This document shows positions 24,326 through 34,839 of a stretch of 64,000 nucleotides of DNA, piece after piece. A model generated the notes under the pieces. That model made no database searches. It was given only the letters and a program-made list of their open reading frames with translations, and was not told the DNA's origin. Position 1 is the stretch's first letter. The number at the start of each line of letters is the position of its first letter. The stretch covers positions 3,473,117 to 3,537,116 of the forward strand of contig CM069454.1 in assembly GCA_035610835.1 (NCBI GenBank), read 5' to 3'. This DNA is from Ophiura sarsii. Its lineage: Eukaryota > Echinodermata > Ophiuroidea > Amphilepidida > Ophiuridae. The position numbers were made by a program, and so were the translations under genes.

Positions 24326-24683
24326 CATACATTTGGAAGAAACATTTTAAACAGACATTTTAAATCGTACAAGCTCTTAGATTCTTGTTTACATCAATAC
24401 ATAAATTAGTTCTCAGTGTTGCTTTTTCTTATTTCTTAAACCTAAGAGCTCGACTTAGTAAACGACTTACTCGTAGTTATTGGAAAACCAAAAAGACAGG
24501 GGAACCATTGATTTTCCGATATGTGTAATGCGTGACAGAAAGCCACGATATCCATATCTCGGGATACCAAGGTCACTGATATATCGATCGTATTGATACG
24601 AGTATAGATAAGGAGAAATCCAAGTGCATCGTGGGAAAAATCTTGAGTTGGTGCAATGCATTGTGGCTGTGTCTTCTTTGGCT
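24326..24683. other. Unassigned sequence between LINE and LTR element
   Basis: No supported feature; target region of the Gypsy insertion. Confidence 0.4.
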
Positions 24684-24688
24684 ACGAC

Positions 24689-24790
24689 TGTTGTGAGTTC
24701 ATAATCAAGATTGCGTGGAGTTGTGCGCACGGCACCTTTATTTGACCTCTGACCTGGGACTCCTATAGGGTGTCCCAACATAACATAACA
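24689..24790 (-). repeat. 3' LTR (102 bp)
   Basis: Matches 29,659-29,760 at every base I compared. Starts TG and ends CA. The target duplication 'acgac' lies immediately outside. Confidence 0.95.
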
Positions 24791-25266
24791 TCCTCCTTCT
24801 TTTTGAGGATGATTTTATCACATAAATCAACAGTCAATAATCAACAGTCTTTCTCACATGTGAGTCTATAATCCTGTGCTCCTTTGCACGTATGTTGTAT
24901 AGTAGTGCAATGATTTAGAGTCCTGGACGCTTAAGGTCCATGCGGTTTGTTCATAACCGGTTGTTTTCTGAAATTATTGTTAGTGACTCCAATTTTTTTT
25001 TTTTTTTTTTTTTTTAATTTTTTTTTTTTTTTTAACCATGGGAACTGTGCAGAAACCATGTGATTTTAGATCACCTAACTGTGAAGTTTCAGTCTTTGAG
25101 TCTCTTATCTGCGTATAGTTTATGATGTTCCCATGTAAACTTTAACTAAACTATATTGTTAACTAAACTATATTGTTAACTTTTAAATGAGACAGGTTAA
25201 TCTTGCTAGGCTTATAGCAAAACTATGGGCATTTTGTGCCCTTAATCGTTTGCATGCTTGGACAGA
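24791..25266 (-). other. Gypsy element 3' untranslated region with long T runs
   Basis: Carries the polypurine tract (read on the minus strand) next to the LTR. Two plus-strand T runs lie at about 24,990-25,014 and 25,018-25,033. Confidence 0.7.
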
Positions 25267-28200
25267 TTAGGTTTTCACAAAGTCTGTCAGGTAGCTTGGA
25301 GGCTTGACTCTCCGTCCGGACTTGGTGGTCACCATTTCGTCCTCTGGGCTGGCTCTGGGTGGCTGCTGCGGAGTCTTCTTGCTTGTCTGTCCGCTGGCCT
25401 GTCCAGTCTTGGGTGTCTGTCTGGTGCTGCTTGTCACCTGTGTCTTGGCTGCTGGTACTGTCTGCTCTCCTGCCTGGGTTTGCTTGTCCTTGTCTTTGTC
25501 GGTGTTCGGTGTCTCTTGTTGTCTCTGGTTTGCCATTGACTGTCCGCTGTCCTTGTCTTTGGAACGTTCGTTGACAGTCAATGGTGGCGGCTCAGGGGTC
25601 TTTTTCAGATGTACTCTATTACGCCGGTACTTTGCTGTTGGGGTTTCGACAAGGTATGATCGTTCGTCGAGGCGTTTAGAGACAATTGCTTTAGTCCAGT
25701 TCTTCTGACCCTGTACTAATGGTTGCATCCTAACCACGTCACCTTCTTCAAGTGGTGGCAGGTCTTTCGCCGTTTTGTTGTAATTGGCTGCTTGTTTTTG
25801 ATTGTTCTTGTGAAGGTTTTCGGTCTCATCTATGATCTTTGGGATGAGAAGCGAAGCTGATGTTGGAAGAAGTGTTCTTGTGCGTCTTTGCATTAGTCTC
25901 TGAGCAGGACTTGTCTTAAGTCCTTGAGTGGGAGTGTTTCTATGGTCCAAAAAGGCAATGTAATGATCTGTTCCTGCCTTCTTGCTCTTTGTCAGTAGTC
26001 TTTTAGCTGTCTTGACTGCCGACTCTGCCTTGCCATTCGCCTGACTGTGTCCAGGACTACTTGCGAGATGTTCGAAGTCCCAATCGGTTGAGAATTTGCG
26101 AAAGGTTTCTGAAGTGTATTGCGGTCCATTATCGCTAACCAATTGAGTTGGGCTTCCATAGCGTGCGAACAGCGCTTTGAGCTTTTCAACAATGGTGGCG
26201 CTTGAGGTGTCCGGCAATAGATCAACCTCCCAAAAATTGCTATAATAGTCAACCGTGACTAGGTACTCTTTTTTGTCCCAAGTGAATAAGTCAGTGGCGA
26301 CTCTTTCCCATGCTCTTGTGGGTATTTCATGATTATGCAGTGTTTCTTTTTGTTGGCTTGTTTCAAATGTGCGACAGACATCACATACTGATATGTACTG
26401 TTTGATGTCTGATGTCATGCGCGGCCAAAATAAACTTTCGCGCGCGCGTCTGAGGCATCCATCCATCCCGAGATGGGACGAATGTATTTTTGACTTCATG
26501 TCTTCTCGCAGGCTGTGGGGGATTACTACGCGGTTTGCTTTAAATATTAAACCGTCTTGCACCGCGAGCTCATCGCGGTAACTGTAGTATGGCGTTATTT
26601 GTTCCGGCAATTCGTCGCGATTTTCTGGCCATCCCTTAATGATAACCCTTTTCAAAGTTTGGAGTTGATCGTCATTTTCTGTTGCTTGGCGAATTTGTTC
26701 CAAGCGTTCCTCACGAATTGGGAGGAAGGTTACCATGTTAACCTCTTCAAATTCTGGCTCCGTGCTTTTGCCAGATTGCTTAGGAATGAACGCTCTAGAA
26801 AGCGTATCCGCGAGATACATTTTTTTTCCTTGTTGGTATGTTATGTCAAAATCATACTTTTGCAATCTAAGGAGCATTCCTTGGAGTCTTTTTGGCGCTT
26901 TCACCAGGGGCTTTTTCACAATCATCTCTAGTGGTTTGTGATCACTGATGACGTCAGTGTGGCGTCCAAAAGTATATTGGTGGAACCTCTCAAATGAGAA
27001 TACCACCGCAAGCATCTCTTTCTCTATGGTCGCGTAGCGCGTTTCTGTGTCAGTTAACGCTCTACTCGCATACGCGATGGGGCGGTCATTCTGTAATAGT
27101 GCTGATCCCATCCCTTTGCCGCTGGCATCGCATTGTATTGTCAGCGGGCCGTTGGGGTCATAGTACGCGAGTACCGGTGCATCTGTGATCATGCGTTTTA
27201 TGCTTGCTAATGCTTGTTCGTGGTGCGGTTCCCAGTGCCACGGGACTTCTGGTTTAGTTAGCTGTCTCAAGGGCTCCAGTGTCTGTGATAGACTTGGCAA
27301 AAATCGGCTAAGGTAATTAACAAAACCGACCAGTCGCTGTATGCCAGCTACGTCTTCCGGTGTTGGCATGTCGTGTATTGCTTTAATCTTTTCTGGGTCA
27401 GGTTTTAGGCCTAAGTTTGTCACCCTATGGCCTAAGAATGGGATCTCTTCTGCCCGGAAGATTGATTTCTCTTTGTTTAACTTCATTTGCTGTTCGGTAC
27501 AGCGCCTGAGAAGTGCTTCCAGATTTTTGTCATGATCTACGAGAGCGACGTCTTTGTTTTCGCCTTTGCCATATACTAAGATATCATCTGCCACACAGAC
27601 TACCCCCTTTAGGCCTTCCAATGCTATGTGCAGACGATGTTGGAAAATTTCTGAAGACACGCATGTTCCGAATGGCAACCGTGTCCATCGGTACCGTCCG
27701 AACGGCGAATTAAACGTGGTAAGCATACTGGACTCGTAATCCAGCTTGATCTGCCAGAATGCCGAACTGAGGTCTAATTTTGAAAATACTCTCGCCTGCG
27801 CTAACTCTGGTAATATGTCGTCTATGACCGGCAGTTGGTAGTGCGCCCTCTTGAGTGCTAAATTGAGCGGTCTTGGGTCTATACATATTCGCAAGTCACC
27901 GTTCCGTTTTTCGGCAACTACTAGTTGGCTTACCCACTGTGTGGGCTCCACGACGGGTGCTAATACGTCTGTGCATACTAATTTGTCCAACTCTAGTTTT
28001 ACTTTGGGCTTTATCGCGTGAGGGAGTCTTCGCGGTGGCAAAATCGTTGGTTTGACGCTTGTGTCCGTCTCCAGGTGTACCTCTCCCGGGAGGCACCCCA
28101 GTTTATCGTCAAACACCTGGGAAAATTTTTCCTCTGGTTTCTTGTCAGTAATAGGCCTATTTGGTTCAACGCTGCTGATTGATTCAACTCTGCTAAAGTT

Positions 28201-29523
28201 GTCTTCATTGATAGTAATCAACTTCATTTGTTGGCTAGCCTTGCTTCCTAGAAGCGGTGTGAAGTTGTCATCGACTACGATAAATTCTACTGAGTATTTT
28301 TTTTCATTGGCAGGGTTTTGTAGTTTCAATCTGCATTTTCCCACCGATTGCATGGTGGACTTGTTCCACATTTGTAATGTGCTAGGCCTATAGGTGATTA
28401 ATTCCTTTTGGTCAACATATTTTTCAGGTATTGTGTTTACTTTGGCGCCACTGTCAACCTGGAATGTCACTGCTCTATCATTAATCATCATCTCAGCGAA
28501 AATGTCTGTGTCCGTGACACTATTAATGACATTCATGTCACTGTGTTGTGCGACTATATTTATGTATTCTGTACTTGTGTCCGAATCTGAATCGGTCTCA
28601 AGATCGACTGCTCTAACGGAGTCAAGTTCGCGCTGTTTTTTGAAGCATACTTTTGCATAGTGGTTCATACGACCACATTCATTGCAAGTTGTTCCGAATG
28701 CGGGGCAATGTCCTTTAGCATGGTTTTTTCCACAGTACTTGCAGTTAGTTACATAATCTTTAGGCCTATCGTTTTCTTGTCTGTTGCTAGATCTACGCCT
28801 ACGGGTTTGCTTGTTGTCGTTATGTCTAGGCCTGCCTGTACTTCGAGTCCCTGTTTTGGGTCTTGTGCCCGCGTTTCTTTTCACATAGTGTATCATGCTA
28901 GCTTCCTGTTCAAACGTTTTCATTTGCGCTGCTGTAAGCTCTGCGCTTTTGCATATGTCAATTGTGGATTTTAGGTCCAGTTTGCGAGTTTGTAACAGTC
29001 TTTTTCTGGTGCTGTTACTCGTTATTCCAATCACTACTCTGTCCCGAATGAGTGTGTCGGAAAGACATTTGCAAAAATTGCATGTCCGGGCCAATTTCCT
29101 GAGCTCTGATAAGTACACCTCAAAGGGTTCCCCTGGGTTCTGATCCCGTTTATTAAAAATGTACCTTTCATACGATTCATTCAGTTCCCCTATGGCAAAA
29201 GCCTGAAATGTTTCTGTTATTTTGTCGAGTGTTACTTCCTTCGGGAGTTCAAACCCATTGAAAATTTCAAGTGCCTCTGGGCCTATTGTTTGCAGGAACA
29301 ACGCTGTTTGGTACTCATCATCGCGCTTGCGGAGCTGTGAGATAATCTCGTAATTATCCCAGCGTTGCTTCCATATTTTCCAGTTGGTAATAGTACCTTT
29401 GTTCACCGTTAGATATTCTAAAGGTGGACCCGACCAGCTCGGCGCGCTTGCCGCGGCTGCCAAATTTGGCGGGTTTGGAGCTTGCTGTTGGGCATCGCCA
29501 TTTGCACCCTCATCTCCTGGCAT
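25267..29523 (-). CDS. gag-pol: Gag-Pol polyprotein of Gypsy retrotransposon
   Basis: A 1,418-codon frame without stops. Residues ~1-210 are Gag-like. Two CCHC-type zinc knuckles follow at ~261-296 ('CKYCGKNHAKGHC' and 'CNECGRMNHYAKVC'). Aspartic protease: 'FQVDSGAKVNTIP' at ~355 (DSG in place of DTG). Reverse transcriptase: 'CIDPRPLNLALKR' and catalytic 'VADDILVYG' at ~644. RNase H: 'IQCDASGKGMGSALL' at ~799, with later 'SDHKPLE'. Integrase: 'HLGMDGCLRRARESLFWPRM' with a 'CDVC' zinc-binding part at ~1,019-1,060, then D (in 'ATDLF', ~1,077), D (in 'SDNGPQ', ~1,130) and E (in 'NGKAE', ~1,166). The tail is K/T/P/Q-rich. Domain order protease-RT-RNaseH-integrase is Ty3/Gypsy. All key catalytic residues I can check are present, so this copy looks potentially active. 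Confidence 0.97.
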   Translation of the reverse strand: MPGDEGANGDAQQQAPNPPNLAAAASAPSWSGPPLEYLTVNKGTITNWKIWKQRWDNYEIISQLRKRDDEYQTALFLQTIGPEALEIFNGFELPKEVTLDKITETFQAFAIGELNESYERYIFNKRDQNPGEPFEVYLSELRKLARTCNFCKCLSDTLIRDRVVIGITSNSTRKRLLQTRKLDLKSTIDICKSAELTAAQMKTFEQEASMIHYVKRNAGTRPKTGTRSTGRPRHNDNKQTRRRRSSNRQENDRPKDYVTNCKYCGKNHAKGHCPAFGTTCNECGRMNHYAKVCFKKQRELDSVRAVDLETDSDSDTSTEYINIVAQHSDMNVINSVTDTDIFAEMMINDRAVTFQVDSGAKVNTIPEKYVDQKELITYRPSTLQMWNKSTMQSVGKCRLKLQNPANEKKYSVEFIVVDDNFTPLLGSKASQQMKLITINEDNFSRVESISSVEPNRPITDKKPEEKFSQVFDDKLGCLPGEVHLETDTSVKPTILPPRRLPHAIKPKVKLELDKLVCTDVLAPVVEPTQWVSQLVVAEKRNGDLRICIDPRPLNLALKRAHYQLPVIDDILPELAQARVFSKLDLSSAFWQIKLDYESSMLTTFNSPFGRYRWTRLPFGTCVSSEIFQHRLHIALEGLKGVVCVADDILVYGKGENKDVALVDHDKNLEALLRRCTEQQMKLNKEKSIFRAEEIPFLGHRVTNLGLKPDPEKIKAIHDMPTPEDVAGIQRLVGFVNYLSRFLPSLSQTLEPLRQLTKPEVPWHWEPHHEQALASIKRMITDAPVLAYYDPNGPLTIQCDASGKGMGSALLQNDRPIAYASRALTDTETRYATIEKEMLAVVFSFERFHQYTFGRHTDVISDHKPLEMIVKKPLVKAPKRLQGMLLRLQKYDFDITYQQGKKMYLADTLSRAFIPKQSGKSTEPEFEEVNMVTFLPIREERLEQIRQATENDDQLQTLKRVIIKGWPENRDELPEQITPYYSYRDELAVQDGLIFKANRVVIPHSLREDMKSKIHSSHLGMDGCLRRARESLFWPRMTSDIKQYISVCDVCRTFETSQQKETLHNHEIPTRAWERVATDLFTWDKKEYLVTVDYYSNFWEVDLLPDTSSATIVEKLKALFARYGSPTQLVSDNGPQYTSETFRKFSTDWDFEHLASSPGHSQANGKAESAVKTAKRLLTKSKKAGTDHYIAFLDHRNTPTQGLKTSPAQRLMQRRTRTLLPTSASLLIPKIIDETENLHKNNQKQAANYNKTAKDLPPLEEGDVVRMQPLVQGQKNWTKAIVSKRLDERSYLVETPTAKYRRNRVHLKKTPEPPPLTVNERSKDKDSGQSMANQRQQETPNTDKDKDKQTQAGEQTVPAAKTQVTSSTRQTPKTGQASGQTSKKTPQQPPRASPEDEMVTTKSGRRVKPPSYLTDFVKT

Positions 29524-29658
29524 TATATAATAATTTTCCGCGCTTACACTTATAATAGAAACCTTGTAACTTTATCTCTCTACCGGATGATTCCTCTGCG
29601 GGATGTTCACAGTTCTATTAAAGCGGCGAAAAATGGCAAATCCTACTCGCTGTCACCA

Positions 29659-29760
29659 TGTTGTGAGTTCATAATCAAGATTGCGTGGAGTTGTGCGCAC
29701 GGCACCTTTATTTGACCTCTGACCTGGGACTCCTATAGGGTGTCCCAACATAACATAACA
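29659..29760 (-). repeat. 5' LTR (102 bp)
   Basis: Identical by eye to the 3' LTR. The primer-binding site lies directly inside it (29,642-29,658, read on the minus strand), and 'acgac' lies directly outside. Confidence 0.95.
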
Positions 29761-29765
29761 ACGAC

Positions 29766-30116
29766 CAACATGTTTGTAAACCTAGACAAGATACTTTTTT
29801 TAATTGCCTATGAAATTCAGGGAGCTGTTAGGAAATGTCACAATCTTAGACTGTGTTCATACTATAAAAAATAATATCTATGTGGGCTCGTACCTAGGTC
29901 AGAGTCAACATACAAATCACGTTCTCATTAGGCATTTGATACCACGTCCTAGTATCGAGACTACATACCTCATTTATGTGGTCTCAATACAAATGTACAT
30001 CCTAGATGTAGCATCGAGACCCTTATTTCATGTTCCCATTAGGCTTTGAAGTAGACTCGATCGCTGTGGCATAGAGTCCACATACTGGTACTAAACAGGC
30101 ATAATGGAAACGCGCC
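29766..30116. other. Unassigned sequence
   Basis: No supported gene; short recurring words around 'gtatcgagac' and 'agcatcgagac'. Confidence 0.4.
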
Positions 30117-30504
30117 TTAAAGGGCATTGAGAGATGTATCGATATACTAAATGAGCAAATAACGTAAAGATAATCATCAATATAGCCCAAATCCAGAATA
30201 TCATACAATTCCGACATCGCCTTTATGCCAAACTAAGCAAATAACTAACGGCACTTCCGGGTTGAGATTTGCCGCGAAAGTCCGTGAGTAAAACTTAGCA
30301 TAACTTCCGAATTCAGCACCTTAGTTTTGATATGATCATATTGAAACTAAGAAAATCATGAAATTTTATATGATAACGGCGAATGTTGGTAAACTGTTTC
30401 AGATGGTAGATAGTGTATGCCTAAGTATTACTTTGATGCCCAAAAACTAATTTCCAGGATAATTGAGGGCGCACTCCCATACGTATCTATCAATGCCCCT
30501 TTAA
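30117..30504 (+). mobile_element. TTAA-flanked MITE, family A (full copy)
   Basis: TTAAAGGGCATTGAGAGATG to 'atcaatgcccctttaa', 388 bp. Highly similar over its whole length to 37,141-37,515, and to the window start (inverted). The terminal repeats are short but clear. Confidence 0.85.
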
Positions 30505-30943
30505 GTACTGATAGGCTGTGTTTATTGGCCTATAGCCACCTATAAATGAAGCAAAATCATTTGGATGATATTAAATGGCTAAGCTTTGTAACTGTTGCAT
30601 GGTATAAGCGTTGTATAAGATCTGTCCATTATTATTATTATCAATCATGGTAAAAACAATTTCCATGAAAACATTTACAATTTGCAAAATTAACCAAACG
30701 TCTCACGGTACGCGGTCTTATATTATATTACATTATTATGTTTCATGAAACCATTAGATATGATTGAATGATCCGCATATCCCTTTCAACATGCGACAGT
30801 TAGGCAACAGAAAGAACCCTGTTGTATATTGGCAAACGGACCTCTCAGGTCTAGTCCATCGGTCTGGCTTTAAAAAAAAAAATCTTGAAAATGACTGTAA
30901 AAAAATAGAAAAAATCTGTAAACATTTTGCCATTTTTCGATAA
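30505..30943. other. Unassigned sequence
   Basis: No supported feature. Confidence 0.4.
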
Positions 30944-31164
30944 GGCAAAAAAGAAGAAGTTTGTCTCAGATGACATGAGAGACCGAAAATATATTGCGGT
31001 CTGCATTTATTTCTTCAATTCAGACCTGAATTCTATCTGATTTTTGATGAAATTAAAAAGAAGAAAAAAACCCATGTAAAAACATGTTAAAAGAGATAAT
31101 GCGGTCGGTTTTGATAATGCGCGCAGCGCAGGTCATTTGAGACAAACTTTTTTTGTTGTTGGCC
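30944..31164. mobile_element. PIF/Harbinger-like MITE (GGCC(A)n termini), TSD TAA
   Basis: Starts 'ggcaaaaaagaagaagtttg' and 'tctcagatgacatgagaga' and ends with the inverse 'tgagacaaac', 'ttttttttgttgttggcc'. TAA lies on both sides (30,941-30,943 and 31,165-31,167). It is the same family as 42,459-42,768. Superfamily is inferred from the 3-bp TWA duplication and GGCC ends. Confidence 0.75.
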
Positions 31165-31424
31165 TAAGCAAACTTTTTAAAATCAATTTCTAAAAGCTGG
31201 GTCAGTCGAGCCCGTAGAACAGTTTTTTTCTTCTTTTAGTTCGCCTAAAGGAATAAAAACAAATCTTGTGCTGGAAATGTGAAATCCTTAGCAACATTTC
31301 CCCCACACATGCATGAATATTTCACAGTTGACAAGAGTCAAGGATTCACATGAATAATCAATCCAATTCGTCTTTGAATGACAAAACACAACGTAGCAAA
31401 GGGCTGCTTGCTGTGGTTGGTTTC

Positions 31425-31968
31425 AGCCAGTGGCGTATGCAGACATTTGTAAGTGGACAGGGGGGGGGGGCACTTAGTGGATATGAGGGCACAGGGTCCA
31501 ATTTTTCACCCGTCTGGTAATGATCCCTTTTCATCCCTTTTTGGTTAATTTATGGGTCTAAGGCCAAAAAAAAAAAAAGTTGACTTGCCCTTTCCGACCG
31601 ACCCAAATTTTTAGGAAATCTAGGGTCGCTATATATAATTTTTTTCAAAGTAAAAAAAAGAAGAAGAAAATCATCTTTAAAACGTGTTTTTGTGTAGTAT
31701 TTCCCTGCTGTTTATATTAAAATAAAATAAATCTGACCGTCCGACCCAGACTTAGGCCCTGAAAGGGCAAGTCAACTTTTTTTTTTTTGCCTAATATTCA
31801 TAAATTTGCTGTTTTTCACAGACATTTCAATAAAATCTGTCAAATATGTAGGAAGATAATGGGCTATCTGGTAAACATGGGTCCATTTCTCCCCGAAAAT
31901 TTGTTAAATGTTTGGGTCAATTTTCATTTTGCTGGCGGCACATCCCTACCAGAAATCAAGTGAATGAC

Positions 31969-32026
<58 letters not shown>

Positions 32027-32040
32027 GTGATCTCCCCTGA
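31425..32040. repeat. hAT-like left end, nested MITE and a 55-nt G homopolymer
   Basis: 'cagtggcgtatgcagacatt' at 31,429 resembles a hAT-like left end, but I find no right end or duplication. Inside lie the MITE 31,562-31,791 and an uninterrupted run of 55 G at 31,971-32,025. Confidence 0.5.
31562..31791. mobile_element. PIF/Harbinger-like MITE, TSD TAA
   Basis: 'ggccaaaaaaaaaaaaagtt' plus 'gacttgccctttc' is matched at the other end by 'gaaagggcaagtcaac' plus a T run and 'gcc'. TAA lies on both sides (31,559-31,561 and 31,792-31,794). The inner arms differ from the other copies although the termini are the same. Confidence 0.75.
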
Positions 32041-32692
32041 ATAGCGACATGGGGTCTGGGGGTGAAGCCTCTTGGGTGGATCCAGTGGACAGCTAGAGCC
32101 CTGTGGGTTTTAGTATATCTGAATGGCCTGGAAAAGCTCTCCTTGCTAACCCTACAGATAGCATACCTAAGCATGGTCCTTCCATCAACTTTTAAATATG
32201 AGATTCCAGAATTAGTTGTTAACATTCATTGAATCAGTTCCATATGTGAGTCATAACGGGTGTTCAACATTCGTAAATCCATTATACAAACATCATAATA
32301 TCATGTACCGTAAACCACATTAGTCGACATTACGTAATACTAGCTTCATTTCCGAAAAAGGTAATGTTTCCTCCAGTATAAAGCAAACTAATGGTGGCTT
32401 CACTTTCATGTCCCATGACCTATATACTGTGAGGAATGAAGAAACCATGAGTACTAAGAAAGATGAGTTGGAATGAAAGTGGTTCGATGAGTTGATATAT
32501 GTCTCTAAAAACCTATAATGAACTCAAATGTTGTCACGAAAGCTATGTGATAGCGACATGATGCGTGTTCATACAGCCATTTGGTGTTGATTATTTGTCT
32601 CTTCCCATCTCCTTTAGCTTGGTGAGACATCAAAGTGTGGGGTTTTATGTGGGATGGGGAAGGGGCAGTTGTCACTCATGCTTTTCAGCATT
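32041..32692. other. Unassigned sequence
   Basis: No supported feature. Confidence 0.4.
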
Positions 32693-32700
32693 ATTTAGGA

Positions 32701-33064
32701 CAGGTGGGCAACCTACTGCCCGCGGGCCGCATTAGGCACGCCAGTGTTTTTTTGTGTGGCCCGCTAGATGTTTTAAGAAAAAGAAAACAAATCAATCTAT
32801 TTTACATCATCACCAAAAAACGAGCTAGCTGCTTAGCATTTATCGGCACAAGTGATGTTCCTCAAAGTGCGCATGCATGTCAACTTTCCCCAATAATCAT
32901 GTTAATTGTCATATGAACTGTATTGAGATTACGTTTTTGTGAAGATAGCACACACACTTAATGCTTGAAAGTCTCCGGAATCAAAGGTTTGAAATCAACA
33001 GCAGGTCATTGCTAGAAAAGGTGGTTATATCTGGCCCATTCATTCAAAAATGGTTGACCCCCTG
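32701..33064. mobile_element. hAT-like MITE (CAGGTGGGCAAC ... GTTGACCCCCTG)
   Basis: The 364-bp element has inverted ends 'caggtgggcaacc' and 'ggttgaccccctg'. A perfect 8-bp duplication 'atttagga' lies at 32,693-32,700 and 33,065-33,072. The early G/C-rich 'cccgcgggccgc' is also seen in hAT families of other animals. The 93-codon frame crossing its edge is incidental. Confidence 0.9.
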
Positions 33065-33072
33065 ATTTAGGA

Positions 33073-33605
33073 CTCAGGGCAACGGGAAAATAATAATGTT
33101 ATACAGGTCCGACCTACCCATTTGTTGTAAACAATTTTTTTAGAAAATGTTTGCACATTGCCAAAGATTTGTGGGTCGGTCGGTATTCATTTGCGTGTGG
33201 ATTTTTTTAACACCAATTTCCAAAAAAATGGGTTGGTTGGGCCTGAACAGGGTTTCTTTTTTCCATTGTATAAGTCAAAAGTGCATTAATTGTCAAGGCA
33301 AGAGCAGCCTTTAGTATTCTTTTATCTAAATCTCTCAAACCAAATAATTAAAGACTTCAATTAAAATTGCCATACACTAAAAAGTCACCTTGAATGGTGA
33401 TACCAGTAAATCCAAGAGATATAATTAAGCAATAAAAACTGAATTATAAATGACAAAGTGTGTTTAGTTGAGGTCAGGATTTGTGATCAAATTTAATTCA
33501 TAAATAATAGGGTTTTCAGTCGACGCCTGGCATAGATAGAACAGGATATTTGACGTGAACCTGGACATAAAAATATTGATATTGATCTTTTTTAATCAAC
33601 TGATA
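33073..33605. other. Unassigned sequence
   Basis: No gene. 'gtgggtcggtcgg' near 33,170 and 'gttggttgggcctgaacag' near 33,230 are fragments like those in the Harbinger-like repeats. Confidence 0.4.
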
Positions 33606-33965
33606 TTAAAGGGCCATTGAGAGATACGTAGAGGAGGGCGCCCTCAATTTTCCTGGAAATGTTTTTTTTGTGCATGTATGTAATACTTGAGCATATACTA
33701 ACTACCATCTGAAATCGTTTACTTTAATTTGCCGTCTATCATAGAACATTTTACGATTTAGTAATTTCGATTTAGATCACATAGAAATTATCAGGATCAC
33801 TCGCCACATAAATTGATTCAACCAAATGTCTTTCTAGTGCCAGCATTCAACCCTTTTCCATACATTATTACCATTCAAGTTTCTATGTACCTTATCTATT
33901 GACAAAAAAAATAAAATCATTTTTTCCAAATTTCATTTTTCTCAGCAATCTCTCAACCCCTTTAA
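33606..33965 (-). mobile_element. TTAA-flanked MITE, family A (diverged, inverted)
   Basis: The left 'ttaaagggccattgagagat' and 'gagggcgccctcaattttcc' are the inverse of the family A right end. It closes with 'tctctcaacccctttaa'. Older than the copies at 30.1 and 37.1 kb, judged by divergence. Confidence 0.65.
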
Positions 33966-34839
33966 CTAGGGTCTCCAATCATATCATGATCTGCCATAGG
34001 GGGTGGAAAGGCGGAGGGGTGGGTTGAAGGGGGAGGTGGTGGGATGGGGAGGTCAAAGATTTTATGGGGTCTATAGAAATTAAACGTGCCAATTTCAGTG
34101 TTTAAATTGCCCATTGGTGCATCTTCACAAAAATGCGTTCAATTTTTTTTCATAAATTTAAGCTTGAATAAGCTCAATTTGTCACACAAGATAGCTTACA
34201 TTTTTCTGGGCCATTAATAAATTAAAAAACTGCAAATGTTTGTGCTCTTTGTTTTTTGCTTCCATCACTATTGATGTCTGAACATGGAGAGGATACACAT
34301 AAGATATCAGGTATATAGTCAGTGTAATAACAATATTCTGATATCTGAACTAATCAGACTTGGCATTTAAAGGAAATCCTTGCCATGGAACTCAGATATG
34401 TAGCATTATTATTATACAGATCACATCCGTAGGATAACGTTTTTAGAAGTGCCGCGTTAAGACAAAATCGGCTTTAGAAAGTTTTAAAAAATTACCTTTT
34501 TAAATTTAACTAAACTTCTGCACCAATTGCACGCCTTGAATGATTACTCAGCCATGCGCCTTGCAAGCTGATGTGCAGATTGCGTAGTCTTAAAATACAC
34601 ATGCATTTGAGGAATTTGGTCGATATCTATTTGTTACCCATTTGGGCCACAATAAATTGAATACCTGTATACAGTGAATGCACGACCATTCTGGTGACGA
34701 GAATTGCGGAGCTTAAAATCGGGTTTTGTTAAACACATCGTTTCAACTCATATTTAATTTAGACGAGAATATGACCCAATATCTTTGCCTAGTTATATTT
34801 TGGATGTGCTGAGTCTTGGAACTATTTATACTTTGGACA
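33966..34839. other. Unassigned sequence
   Basis: No gene. A G-rich stretch ('ggtggaaaggcggaggggtg') lies near 34,000-34,050. Confidence 0.4.

Larger units (their letters stand above)
24689..29760 (-). mobile_element. Complete Ty3/Gypsy (Mag-like) LTR retrotransposon
   Basis: This 5,072-bp element has 102-bp LTRs at 24,689-24,790 and 29,659-29,760 that are identical by eye (TGTTGTGAG ... CATAACATAACA on the plus strand). It is flanked by the 5-bp duplication 'acgac' (24,684-24,688 and 29,761-29,765). On the minus strand the 5' LTR is followed directly by 'TGGTGACAGCGAGTAGG', a primer-binding site starting with the usual TGG; I do not name the tRNA. A purine tract 'aaaaagaaggagga' precedes the 3' LTR. 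Identical LTRs plus an intact coding frame indicate a recent insertion. Very short LTRs and one fused gag-pol frame are features of Mag-type Gypsy elements. No env-like frame is present. Confidence 0.95.

Noticed and set aside
25258..29143. Plus-strand open frames of 60-134 codons across the Gypsy element
   Set aside because: They are antisense shadows of the minus-strand gag-pol frame and match no domain.
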